A stretch of DNA of 5,074 bases, from positions 1 to 5,074 of the forward strand of contig JABHYI010000201.1 in the NCBI GenBank assembly GCA_018656255.1, read 5' to 3'. The translations under genes were made by a program, and so were the position numbers. Below, in pieces: positions 1 through 5,074 of the stretch (the stretch's first letter is position 1; each line of letters begins with the position of its first letter). Under the pieces are notes generated by a model. It was not told the origin of the DNA, did no database searches, and saw only the letters and a list, made by a program, of their open reading frames with translations. Origin of the DNA: Bacteroidota bacterium. Its GTDB lineage: Bacteria; Bacteroidota; Bacteroidia; Flavobacteriales; Flavobacteriaceae.

Positions 1-338
1 ATTTAAGGATTACTTTGGCAAATACATCTCAAACAGAAGTTGTAATAGCTAGAACAGACACTCTTTATAAAATACCACTTAACCCAATAGCTACAAGTGT
101 AGATTATAATTTCACAAAAGGGTATCAAGGCAATGAGCCAAATACAGATGCATTTAATGTAACTTACCAAAGAGGTGCAGACATATACATAAATAGAGCA
201 TGTGGGTTCCGTACCAGCTTTACAGATATAGACCCAACAATACAAGCAGAGGGTAGTGCAAACTGGATGCTTGGCAGCAATATTAACAATACCACGGTAG
301 AAAATGAAGATATTACCCATATTACTATTTTTCATTAG
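1..338 (+). CDS. DUF6452 family protein, 5' end cut by the window edge
   Basis: This frame is open from the left edge (first full codon at 3) to a TAG at 336-338, so 111 C-terminal residues are visible and the true start lies upstream. A TTG at 15 is in frame but is only an internal leucine. The visible part matches my memory of DUF6452, a Bacteroidota family of about 170 residues usually read as a small envelope lipoprotein. Recognisable points are the RACGFRTSF segment (Arg codon at 195-197, Cys codon at 201-203) and the acidic tail ending ENEDITHITIFH, which is characteristic of the family. The N-terminal signal peptide or lipobox is not in view. The function is unknown. The gene overlaps the next gene by 35 nt in another frame, suggesting one transcript and coupled translation. 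In relatives I recall this pair following rlmD, which cannot be checked here. Confidence 0.85.
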   Translation, partial: LRITLANTSQTEVVIARTDTLYKIPLNPIATSVDYNFTKGYQGNEPNTDAFNVTYQRGADIYINRACGFRTSFTDIDPTIQAEGSANWMLGSNINNTTVENEDITHITIFH

Positions 339-1008
339 TACTCTTTTTGCTACCCTAAATACGGTGGCGCAAGAGAACCTAGAAAAAACAAAAGACACCA
401 TAGCCCAAAAAACCAAATACGGCTTGCGTTTTGGTTTGGATTTGTCAAAACCTTTGCGCAGTGTTTTGGAGGATGGTTATCAAGGGGTTGAACTACTAGC
501 AGATTTCAGAATACAAGACAGGTTCTACCTTGCAGCAGAATTAGGAAATGAAAAAAAGGATTATTTAGAATCTAATATAAATGCCATCACAAAAGGCTCT
601 TACTTTAAAGTTGGCCTTAACTACAATGCCTATTTAAATTGGGCCGGTATGACCAATGAAATATTTACGGGTCTTAGGTATGGATTTTCTAGTTTTAGTC
701 AAGAATTATTAGGGTATGACATCTACTCCACTAACCAAAGCTTTCCTCCTACATTTGTCTCACAAAACATTGAGTATACAAACCTAAATGCACACTGGGC
801 AGAGTTTATAATTGGAGTAAAAACAGAGGTGTTAAACAATGTCTATGTATCTTTAAATCTGCAACTCAAAAGAAAGTTATCTGAGATAGTTCCAGAAAAT
901 TTTGACAATCTTTACATTCCCGGATTTAATAGGACCTATGATTTTAGCCAATGGGGTGTTGGTTATGGGTATACCTTAACCTATTTATTGCCACTATTTA
1001 AGAATTAA
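304..1008 (+). CDS. DUF6048 family protein, exported, probably outer-membrane associated
   Basis: This is a 234-residue protein of unknown function that I recognise as DUF6048, the usual downstream partner of DUF6452 in Flavobacteriia. Residues 1-22 form a signal peptide: a Lys, a hydrophobic core rich in Leu, Ile and Phe, then TVAQ before Glu24, a plausible signal peptidase I site. This signal supports the start at 304 even though it lies 35 nt inside the previous gene. The mature part has alternating polar and aromatic/hydrophobic stretches typical of beta strands (YGLRFGLDLS near 39-48, YFKVGLNYNAYL near 100-111, FTGLRYGFSSF near 121-131, WGVGYGYTLTYLLPLF near 217-232), which suggests a small outer-membrane beta barrel; that is inference. 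The stop codon directly abuts the stop of the convergent THUMP methyltransferase gene. The overlap with DUF6452 implies an operon and possibly a shared envelope role. Confidence 0.85.
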   Translation: MKILPILLFFISTLFATLNTVAQENLEKTKDTIAQKTKYGLRFGLDLSKPLRSVLEDGYQGVELLADFRIQDRFYLAAELGNEKKDYLESNINAITKGSYFKVGLNYNAYLNWAGMTNEIFTGLRYGFSSFSQELLGYDIYSTNQSFPPTFVSQNIEYTNLNAHWAEFIIGVKTEVLNNVYVSLNLQLKRKLSEIVPENFDNLYIPGFNRTYDFSQWGVGYGYTLTYLLPLFKN

Positions 1009-2166
1009 CTACTGCTTTTTGGCTTTTTTACTTCCAGAGTACATTTCATACTGTACTAGTTTACTTTCTAATTTTCCATTAAAAAGCTTAATTTTCTTTG
1101 ATGGACGCAATCCTACGTATTTAAGTGCTTCAAGATTTGAGGTAATCATCCAAGCTTGAGAATCTGGGTAGCTTCTCTTTAGAGTGTTCCCGATGTTTGC
1201 ATAAAAACGCTCCACATTATCTATAGAAATTCGTTCATCATAGGGAGGGTTAAAGACCAAAAACAATTGTCTATCTCTACCTTTTTCTGTTTCAAAAAAA
1301 TCACAATGCTCAAGGGTTACAAATTCTGAAAGATTAGCAGCTACTATATTTTCATTAGCTTTCTTTAAGGTAACAGGATCTATATCATAGCCCACAATTT
1401 TAAAATGAAACTCTTTAATCTTTTTTAAAGCAGCATTTTCTATGAGTTCATATAAATCTACATCAAAATCTGGCCATGTTTCAAAGCCAAATTCTTCTTT
1501 ATTTAAATTTGCTGGGATATTACAAGCTATCATCGCAGCCTCTGCCAAAAGGGTTCCTCCACCACACATTGGGTCAATAAAATCACTCTGGCCTGTCCAA
1601 CCTGCTTTTAAAATCATCCCGGCCGCCAATACTTCGTTAATTGGGGCTAAAGTGTTTGCAACTTTATAACCACGTTTGTGCAAAGATTGTCCTGAGCTGT
1701 CTAGAGATACAGTACAGATATTTCTATCTATATGTATATTAATACGCAATGTTGGGTGGTCTAGATCAACATTTGGTCTTTCACCTTCCATGTCTCTAAA
1801 GCGATCTACAATGGCATCTTTCGTTTTTAGGGCAATGTACTGAGAATGCTTAAAGTAATCAGAAAATACCGTTGCATCCACCGCTAGAGAGCCTTTTACA
1901 TCCATATACTGTTGCCAGTTAATGTTATAGACTTTTTGATAAAGATCTTCTTCTTTAAAAACATTAAAAGCAGTAATTGGTTTTAAAATTTTAATTGCGG
2001 TTCTGCAGCATAGGTTAGCCTTATACATAAAGCCGGTGTCTCCTTCAAAAGAAACATTACGCACACCAATCTCTATATTAGAAGCGCCAAGTTGCCTTAA
2101 TTCTTGAGCTAATATTTCTTCTAGACCATATAAGGTCTTGGCAACCATTTTAAAATTTTTTGTCAT
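1009..2166 (-). CDS. THUMP-domain class I SAM-dependent RNA methyltransferase (RlmL-like)
   Basis: This 385-residue cytoplasmic enzyme probably methylates a guanine N2 in 23S rRNA, by analogy with the N-terminal half of E. coli RlmL (m2G2445). The N-terminal region (about 8-155) fits the ferredoxin-like plus THUMP RNA-binding module, including RNVSFEGD near 36-43. A linker carries the conserved LHKRGYK (162-168). The Rossmann methyltransferase domain shows the SAM-binding motif DPMCGGGT (198-205), the acidic motif GYDIDP (259-264) and the catalytic NPPYDER (306-312), the NPPY signature of N-methyltransferases. The C terminus NGKLESKLVQYEMY (363-376) is also familiar from this family, followed by a Lys-rich tail. 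It lacks the RlmK half fused in E. coli RlmL, the normal state in Bacteroidota. A start at Met7 is possible (see the short upstream frame). The exact target nucleotide is inferred, so no gene symbol is given. Confidence 0.92.
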   Translation of the reverse strand: MTKNFKMVAKTLYGLEEILAQELRQLGASNIEIGVRNVSFEGDTGFMYKANLCCRTAIKILKPITAFNVFKEEDLYQKVYNINWQQYMDVKGSLAVDATVFSDYFKHSQYIALKTKDAIVDRFRDMEGERPNVDLDHPTLRINIHIDRNICTVSLDSSGQSLHKRGYKVANTLAPINEVLAAGMILKAGWTGQSDFIDPMCGGGTLLAEAAMIACNIPANLNKEEFGFETWPDFDVDLYELIENAALKKIKEFHFKIVGYDIDPVTLKKANENIVAANLSEFVTLEHCDFFETEKGRDRQLFLVFNPPYDERISIDNVERFYANIGNTLKRSYPDSQAWMITSNLEALKYVGLRPSKKIKLFNGKLESKLVQYEMYSGSKKAKKQ

Positions 2167-2186
2167 AACTTTTCATTCATTCTCCT
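2148..2186 (-). promoter_or_regulatory. AGGAG motif and short out-of-frame upstream reading frame at the THUMP gene start
   Basis: On the minus strand AGGAG lies at 2186-2182. It is 5 nt from an ATG at 2176-2174, an ideal Shine-Dalgarno spacing, but that ATG is not in the methyltransferase frame: it opens an eight-codon frame (MKSYDKKF, then TAA) that runs into the gene. The annotated start at 2166-2164 is 15 nt from AGGAG. The short frame's TAA lies immediately before the gene's Met7 codon (TAAAATG), so reinitiation at Met7 is conceivable. Since most Bacteroidota genes do not depend on Shine-Dalgarno pairing, the arrangement may be accidental. It mainly shows that the start (Met1 or Met7) is uncertain. 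Confidence 0.3.
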
Positions 2187-2207
2187 GCAAAAATACAGTA
2201 TTTTAGC
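2187..2207. repeat. Imperfect 21-bp palindrome between the divergent genes
   Basis: Two 10-nt arms (2187-2196 and 2198-2207) are reverse complements apart from one position and are centred on A2197. The inner 15 bp, AAAATAC-A-GTATTTT, are perfect. The palindrome consists largely of two opposed -7-like boxes, TATTTTTG on the minus strand and TATTTTAG on the plus strand, separated by 3 bp. It could also serve as an operator for a dimeric regulator, but promoter symmetry alone may explain it. Confidence 0.6.
2188..2195 (-). promoter_or_regulatory. Candidate -7 promoter box for the THUMP methyltransferase gene
   Basis: The minus strand reads TATTTTTG, a full match to the Bacteroidota -7 consensus TAnnTTTG. 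It ends 21 nt before the Met1 codon. No TTG (-33 element) stands at the usual 17-23 nt spacing: the nearest, at 2224-2222 on the minus strand, is 26 nt away. The assignment therefore rests on one element only. Transcription would begin close to the AGGAG motif, leaving a very short leader. Confidence 0.4.
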
Positions 2208-2216
2208 ACTGTAAAA
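2199..2216 (+). promoter_or_regulatory. Candidate -7 box and TAAAA ribosome-binding motif for the methyltransferase-ZIP operon
   Basis: TATTTTAG at 2199-2206 differs from the Bacteroidota -7 consensus TAnnTTTG at one defined position. TAAAA at 2212-2216 ends 7 nt before the ATG at 2224 and matches the A-rich ribosome-binding motif described in Flavobacterium. No TTG element is visible upstream at the right spacing. A start of transcription soon after the box would give a leader of roughly a dozen nucleotides. Confidence 0.35.
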
Positions 2217-2223
2217 TCATACA

Positions 2224-2961
2224 ATGCAAAAAGAAGATACAAGTTGGTTTGCCTCATGGTTTGATAGCCCTTATTATCATGTTTTATATAAAGATAGAGA
2301 TGATAGCGAGGCTGCAGATTTCATGAATAGACTCACACAACACTTACACCTGCACCCTACTAGCAAAATTTTAGACCTTGCCTGTGGCAAAGGCAGGCAT
2401 TCTAGGTATTTATCTAGTTTGGGCTATGATGTAACAGGGGTAGATTTATCTGCACAAAGCATTACGTATGCAAAGAAATTTGAAAAAGAAAACTTAAATT
2501 TTGCAGTACATGATATGTGCCTACCCTATAAAAAAGGGGCATTTAATACTGTTTTTAATTTATTTACAAGTTTTGGGTATTTTGATAACGAGCAGGATAA
2601 CCTAAGAACCATTAAGGCTATTAAAGCAAATCTATCAAGTAACGGTCTAGCTGTTATAGATTTTTTAAACGTCTGTTATGTAGCATCAAATCTAGTAAAA
2701 CAAGAAACCAAGATTGTAGATGGTATTTCTTTTGATATCAAAAGAGAAATTAATAATGGTTATATCCAAAAACATATTTCTTTTTTTGTAGATAATAACC
2801 ACTATGAGTTTACAGAGAAAGTAAGAGCATTAACCTTAAAAGATTTTAAAAACTATTTTAAAGAAGCTGGACTTAAATTAAAGCAAACTTTTGGAGATTA
2901 TCACCTAAATGCTTTTGATGCTGCTACTTCTGAGAGATTAATTCTTATTTTTGGAGTATGA
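2224..2961 (+). CDS. Class I SAM-dependent methyltransferase, substrate unknown
   Basis: This is a 245-residue soluble methyltransferase of the Methyltransf_11/25 type. The SAM-binding glycine motif ILDLACGKGRHS is at 49-60, followed by VTGVDLS (70-76) with the acidic residue expected to contact the SAM ribose. VHDM (95-98) and FNLFTSFGYF (111-120) occupy the later motif positions. The N terminus, WFASWFDSPYYHVLYKDRD (8-26), is an aromatic-rich signature I associate with a conserved Bacteroidota subfamily. The C-terminal half (about 160-245) is a substrate-binding insertion plus the last strands. Nothing in the sequence identifies the substrate, which could be a small molecule or a protein. 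The ATG at 2224 follows a TAAAA motif and precedes the aromatic signature closely, so the start is well supported. Its TGA overlaps the ZIP start (ATGA), indicating co-transcription and probable translational coupling. Confidence 0.88.
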   Translation: MQKEDTSWFASWFDSPYYHVLYKDRDDSEAADFMNRLTQHLHLHPTSKILDLACGKGRHSRYLSSLGYDVTGVDLSAQSITYAKKFEKENLNFAVHDMCLPYKKGAFNTVFNLFTSFGYFDNEQDNLRTIKAIKANLSSNGLAVIDFLNVCYVASNLVKQETKIVDGISFDIKREINNGYIQKHISFFVDNNHYEFTEKVRALTLKDFKNYFKEAGLKLKQTFGDYHLNAFDAATSERLILIFGV

Positions 2962-3626
2962 TATATCTAGCCTTGTTTTTTGCGGTTTTTGTTGGGTATG
3001 GTGTTGCCTTACTACTTAAAGAAAAAAATGCACAACAACTATCGCTGCCCCTAGCCTTTAGTGGTGCTTTTTTATTGGCAGTTACTTTGTTTGAATTACT
3101 ACCAGAGGTATACCAATCTACAAATGAGTATGTGGGGCCATTTATTATGGTAGGTATACTGCTCCAAATCTGTTTAGAGTTTTTAAGCAAAGGTGCAGAG
3201 CATGGTCATGTTCATATACATGCAAACCAAAAAAGTTTTCCTTGGCTTCTCTTTATCAGTCTTTCTATCCATGCTTTGTTTGAGGGTTTTCCAATTGCAG
3301 AACACTCCAGTATGTTTATTGGTGTATTAGTGCATAAGATTCCTATCGCGATGATACTTTCTTTCTTTTTCATTAAGGCAAAATATCCGCTAGTTACGAT
3401 CCTTTCTTTTCTTTTCTTATTTGCAAGTATGACACCACTAGGAAGTTGGCTTTCTTTAAACAGCCCAGAGGTAATGGTGTATAAAGATGAGTTAAATGCT
3501 ATATCAATTGGTATTTTCTTGCATGTGTCTACTACTATTTTATTTGAAAGCAGTAAAGACCATAAGTTTAATTTAGCCAAACTTAGTACTATTATAGCCG
3601 CAATAGTTATTGCTTATTTTATATAA
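2958..3626 (+). CDS. ZIP-family divalent metal transporter
   Basis: This 222-residue inner-membrane protein has about seven to eight hydrophobic helices and fits the ZIP family, which brings zinc or other divalent metals into the cytoplasm. The second helix region has SGAFLLAVTLFELLPE (35-50), typical of ZIP. A His-rich loop with His82, His84, His86 and His88 precedes the fourth helix, a common ZIP metal-capture feature. Helix 4 carries HALFEG (His105 and Glu109, the HxxxE metal ligands). Helix 5 carries HKIPI (His126, Pro129) instead of the more usual HEIPH or QDxPE, so a ligand usually found one helical turn after the first is Ile130. I believe HKIP is shared by flavobacterial relatives, so the protein need not be defective. 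Which metal it carries cannot be told. It is the second gene of an operon with the methyltransferase (4-nt overlap), and its end overlaps the convergent trhA by 8 bp. Confidence 0.88.
   Translation: MIYLALFFAVFVGYGVALLLKEKNAQQLSLPLAFSGAFLLAVTLFELLPEVYQSTNEYVGPFIMVGILLQICLEFLSKGAEHGHVHIHANQKSFPWLLFISLSIHALFEGFPIAEHSSMFIGVLVHKIPIAMILSFFFIKAKYPLVTILSFLFLFASMTPLGSWLSLNSPEVMVYKDELNAISIGIFLHVSTTILFESSKDHKFNLAKLSTIIAAIVIAYFI
3600..3620 (+). terminator. Weak candidate terminator hairpin at the end of the ZIP gene
   Basis: A perfect inverted repeat, GCAATA at 3600-3605 and TATTGC at 3608-3613, is followed by a T-rich run (TTATTTT). It lies within the last codons of the ZIP gene. With only 2 nt between the arms the innermost pairs could not form, and the stem is AT-rich, so stability would be low. 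There is no other obvious terminator before the convergent gene. Confidence 0.22.
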
Positions 3627-4245
3627 GTTCAAGATATATACTAAAAAAATGGCAAATACTTCCTGCCAGTACAAATAGGTGCCAAAGCACATGATTGTAT
3701 TTTAAAGAATTCCAAACATAAAATAAAATTCCAGCTGTATAAAACCCTCCACCTGCAATTAGCAGAGAAATAGCTCTAGGAGAAACTGCCAAAGCTAAGG
3801 CGGTAAAATCAAATACAATTAACCACCCCATCACAAGGTATAACAGTAAAGAGATAATTTCAAATCTACCTGTAAAGAATGTTTTTAAAAAGGTGCCAAG
3901 CAGTGCTATAGACCAAACAATACCAAACAACAATACTCCTTTGCTATGGCTTAAAAAAATAAGTGTGTAAGGTGTGTAGGTACCTGCAATTAAAACGTAG
4001 ATACTAATATGATCTAGTTTTCTATAAAACAGTTTTTTAACAGGATCCTGAGTATGATGATATTTGGCCGAACAGAAATACAAGATGCAAAGCGAAAGAC
4101 CATAAACACCAGATGCAAATAGAGTACTGTAAGAGCCTGTTTTGCTTGCTAAAAGTAAAAGTACAAAAGCAATTATAGATAAAACAAAACCAAAGCCATG
4201 GCTTTGGTAATTATACTTTTCTTCTAAAGGGGTTTGTTCACGCAT
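3619..4245 (-). CDS. trhA: Hemolysin III / TrhA family (PAQR-type) membrane protein
   Basis: This is a 208-residue seven-helix inner-membrane protein of the HlyIII/PAQR superfamily, at the family's usual bacterial length. TrhA-type proteins are linked to membrane energetics and fluidity homeostasis; the old name hemolysin III does not prove lytic activity. The conserved metal-site residues are present: SAKYHH near 59-64 (the SxxxH motif, Ser59 and His63), Asp78 in KLDH, and HVLWH (His185 and His189, the HxxxH motif), which together fit the zinc site known from adiponectin receptors. The N terminus EKYNYQSHGFGF (9-20) and AGTYTPY (87-93) are also family hallmarks. The start at 4245 puts a short polar N-terminal segment before helix 1, as in relatives. 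The gene stands alone and is convergent with the ZIP gene (8-bp overlap) and divergent from the lipoprotein gene. The gene symbol follows family membership. Confidence 0.92.
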   Translation of the reverse strand: MREQTPLEEKYNYQSHGFGFVLSIIAFVLLLLASKTGSYSTLFASGVYGLSLCILYFCSAKYHHTQDPVKKLFYRKLDHISIYVLIAGTYTPYTLIFLSHSKGVLLFGIVWSIALLGTFLKTFFTGRFEIISLLLYLVMGWLIVFDFTALALAVSPRAISLLIAGGGFYTAGILFYVWNSLKYNHVLWHLFVLAGSICHFFSIYLELI

Positions 4246-4274
4246 ATTTTTTGTAATAGTATATTAAATAAAAA

Positions 4275-4297
4275 GCTATTCAATTATTAATTATAGC
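4275..4297 (-). repeat. Bulged inverted repeat upstream of trhA, followed by a T-run on the minus strand
   Basis: GCTAT (4275-4279) pairs with ATAGC (4293-4297), and inside it AATT (4282-4285) pairs with AATT (4289-4292) around a 3-nt loop, leaving a 2-nt bulge. On the minus strand the stem is followed directly by TTTTTATTT, which resembles an intrinsic terminator. It lies 29 nt upstream of the trhA start codon. It could end antisense transcription or attenuate a longer trhA leader. In DNA this AT-rich, chance formation is a real possibility. Confidence 0.3.
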
Positions 4298-4312
4298 ACC
4301 ATACTTTTTAAG

Positions 4313-4341
4313 AAATTGTAATATTATTTCATAAATTGTAA
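4313..4341. repeat. 20-bp-spaced direct repeat of AAATTGTAA in the divergent intergenic region
   Basis: AAATTGTAA occurs at 4313-4321 and again at 4333-4341, exactly 20 bp apart, about two helical turns, so a bound protein would see both copies on the same face. The first copy also lies in a partial palindrome, GAAAT-N9-ATTTC (4312-4330). The second copy contains the TTG of the candidate promoter for the lipoprotein gene. This fits a regulator site overlapping a promoter, but the local AT-richness makes short repeats common. Confidence 0.35.
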
Positions 4342-4363
4342 AACTAATTTAAACTTATTTTAG
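4336..4363 (+). promoter_or_regulatory. Candidate promoter of the FG-GAP lipoprotein gene
   Basis: TTG at 4336-4338 and TATTTTAG at 4356-4363 are separated by 17 nt, within the range of the Bacteroidota promoter pattern TTG-N17-23-TAnnTTTG; the -7 box has one mismatch, identical to that upstream of the methyltransferase operon. The box ends only 11 nt before the ATG, so the leader would be a few nucleotides long, which makes the assignment tentative. Confidence 0.33.
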
Positions 4364-4374
4364 AACCAAAAATT

Positions 4375-5074
4375 ATGAGTAGTACATATATAATTAGAAA
4401 CACAGCTTACATGCTAGGTATCATCGGTGTTTTACTAATAACAGCTTGCAGCGATACAAAAAAAGAAATAATAAATCCTTCTGTTACATCAACTACTGAA
4501 GTTATAGAAAAAGAGGCCCCTCTTTTCTCTGCAGTTTCTAGTGATCAATCTGGAATAAAGTTCAATAATTTTAACATCGAGAATCAAGACGCTAATTATT
4601 ACCATTATGAGTACTTTTATAATGGTGGCGGTGTAGCAACTGCAGATTTCAACAATGATGGCTTACTAGATGTTGTTTTAACTGCAAACATGGCTCCAAA
4701 TAGGCTCTATATAAATAAAGGGGATTTAAAATTTGAGGATATTACCGCAAGAGCTGGTATAAACTCAAAAACCGCAGATTGGTGCACTGGGGTAACAGTT
4801 ATAGATATAAACAAGGATGGTTTTCAAGATATATTTATATCCAGAGCTGGATGGTTTAAGGATACAGAAAAAAGCAAACTCACCAACCTATTGTTTATTA
4901 ATAACGGAGATTTAACCTTTACAGAGAGTGCAGAAAAATACGGTTTCACAGATCAATCTAGATCAACACAAGCTTGCTTTTTTGACAAAGATAATGATGG
5001 AGATCTAGATGTTTACATCATCAATCACCCCGTGAATCACACCTCATTCAATCAATCTACAATTACTGGAAAAG
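4375..5074 (+). CDS. FG-GAP/VCBS-repeat surface lipoprotein, 3' end cut by the window edge
   Basis: The frame is open from the ATG at 4375 to the right edge (233 codons plus 1 nt). Residues 1-25 are a lipoprotein signal: an Arg, a hydrophobic stretch and the lipobox ITAC with Cys25 as the lipidated residue. The following SDTKKE is polar and could favour export to the cell surface, though it is not a clear lipoprotein export signal. After a linker comes YEYFYNGGGVA (78-88) and three integrin-like calcium loops of the DxNxDGxxD or DxDxDGxxD type, starting at Asp91, Asp144 and Asp204, each followed by a hydrophobic strand. They are the first blades of an FG-GAP beta propeller. Relatives I recall are about 1,100 residues with a C-terminal ASPIC/UnbV region and are annotated as VCBS or CRTAC1-like proteins; that part is not visible. 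Function is unknown, perhaps binding of carbohydrate or protein at the cell surface. Confidence 0.88.
   Translation, partial: MSSTYIIRNTAYMLGIIGVLLITACSDTKKEIINPSVTSTTEVIEKEAPLFSAVSSDQSGIKFNNFNIENQDANYYHYEYFYNGGGVATADFNNDGLLDVVLTANMAPNRLYINKGDLKFEDITARAGINSKTADWCTGVTVIDINKDGFQDIFISRAGWFKDTEKSKLTNLLFINNGDLTFTESAEKYGFTDQSRSTQACFFDKDNDGDLDVYIINHPVNHTSFNQSTITGK

Noticed and set aside
15..17. TTG as the start codon of the DUF6452 gene
   Set aside because: The frame stays open to the window edge, and the family is about 60 residues longer with an N-terminal signal, so this codon is internal.
3..416. 137-codon open frame on the minus strand, rich in Cys, Ile and Tyr
   Set aside because: It lies antisense to two genes with recognisable family motifs and has no recognisable motif of its own; its composition is what the reverse strand of AT-rich coding DNA gives.
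970..978. GGTATACC palindrome near the end of the DUF6048 gene
   Set aside because: It is a short palindrome inside coding sequence with no loop and no adjacent T-run, so neither terminator nor operator is supported.
1023..1052. AGTAC/GTACT inverted repeat near the 3' end of the THUMP gene as a terminator
   Set aside because: Its arms are only 5 bp with a 10-nt gap, it lies inside coding sequence, and on the minus strand it is followed by A-rich rather than T-rich sequence.
1442..1669. 75-codon plus-strand open frame inside the THUMP methyltransferase gene
   Set aside because: It is antisense to the conserved SAM-binding domain and shows no independent signal.
2945..3580. Two minus-strand open frames (2945-3190 and 3212-3580) opposite the ZIP gene
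   Set aside because: Both are antisense shadows of hydrophobic ZIP coding sequence; the plus-strand frame has the metal-site motifs and operon overlap.
1..5074. Mobile elements, CRISPR arrays, tRNA or rRNA genes, toxin-antitoxin or defence genes
   Set aside because: I saw no terminal inverted repeats, transposase motifs, regular spaced repeats, cloverleaf-like segments or defence-protein motifs anywhere in the window.

Overview
The window is AT-rich, tightly packed chromosomal DNA, most likely from a (marine-type) member of the Flavobacteriaceae, phylum Bacteroidota. The evidence is the lineage-restricted DUF6452/DUF6048 pair at the left end, a stand-alone RlmL-type THUMP methyltransferase, a FG-GAP/VCBS lipoprotein with the YEYFYNGGGVA-type opening common in Bacteroidota, scarce Shine-Dalgarno sequences, and promoter elements resembling the Bacteroidota form (TTG ... 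TAnnTTTG). I cannot name the genus.

Layout, left to right: (1) 1-1008, plus strand: the 3' part of a DUF6452 protein, overlapping by 35 nt a DUF6048 protein with a signal peptide. (2) 1009-2166, minus strand: a THUMP-domain class I SAM-dependent RNA methyltransferase (RlmL-like), abutting DUF6048 tail-to-tail with no base between the stop codons. (3) 2167-2223: a 57-bp divergent promoter region centred on an imperfect palindrome made of two opposed -7-like boxes. (4) 2224-3626, plus strand: a two-gene operon, a class I SAM methyltransferase of unknown substrate joined by an ATGA overlap to a ZIP-family metal transporter. (5) 3619-4245, minus strand: a hemolysin III/TrhA (PAQR-type) seven-helix membrane protein, overlapping the ZIP gene end by 8 bp. 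(6) 4246-4374: a 129-bp divergent intergenic region with a hairpin, a 20-bp-spaced direct repeat and a candidate promoter. (7) 4375 to the right edge, plus strand: the first 233 residues of a large FG-GAP-repeat lipoprotein, cut by the window.

Taken together this looks like core genome: RNA modification, metal transport, membrane homeostasis and envelope proteins. There is no sign of a mobile element, CRISPR array, tRNA, rRNA or defence system. The possible functional links are the translationally coupled methyltransferase-ZIP pair and the DUF6452-DUF6048 envelope pair. I did not find a convincing undescribed system. The points most worth a second look are the opposed promoter palindrome, the start-site ambiguity of the THUMP enzyme, the unusual metal-site motif in the ZIP protein and the repeat upstream of the lipoprotein.
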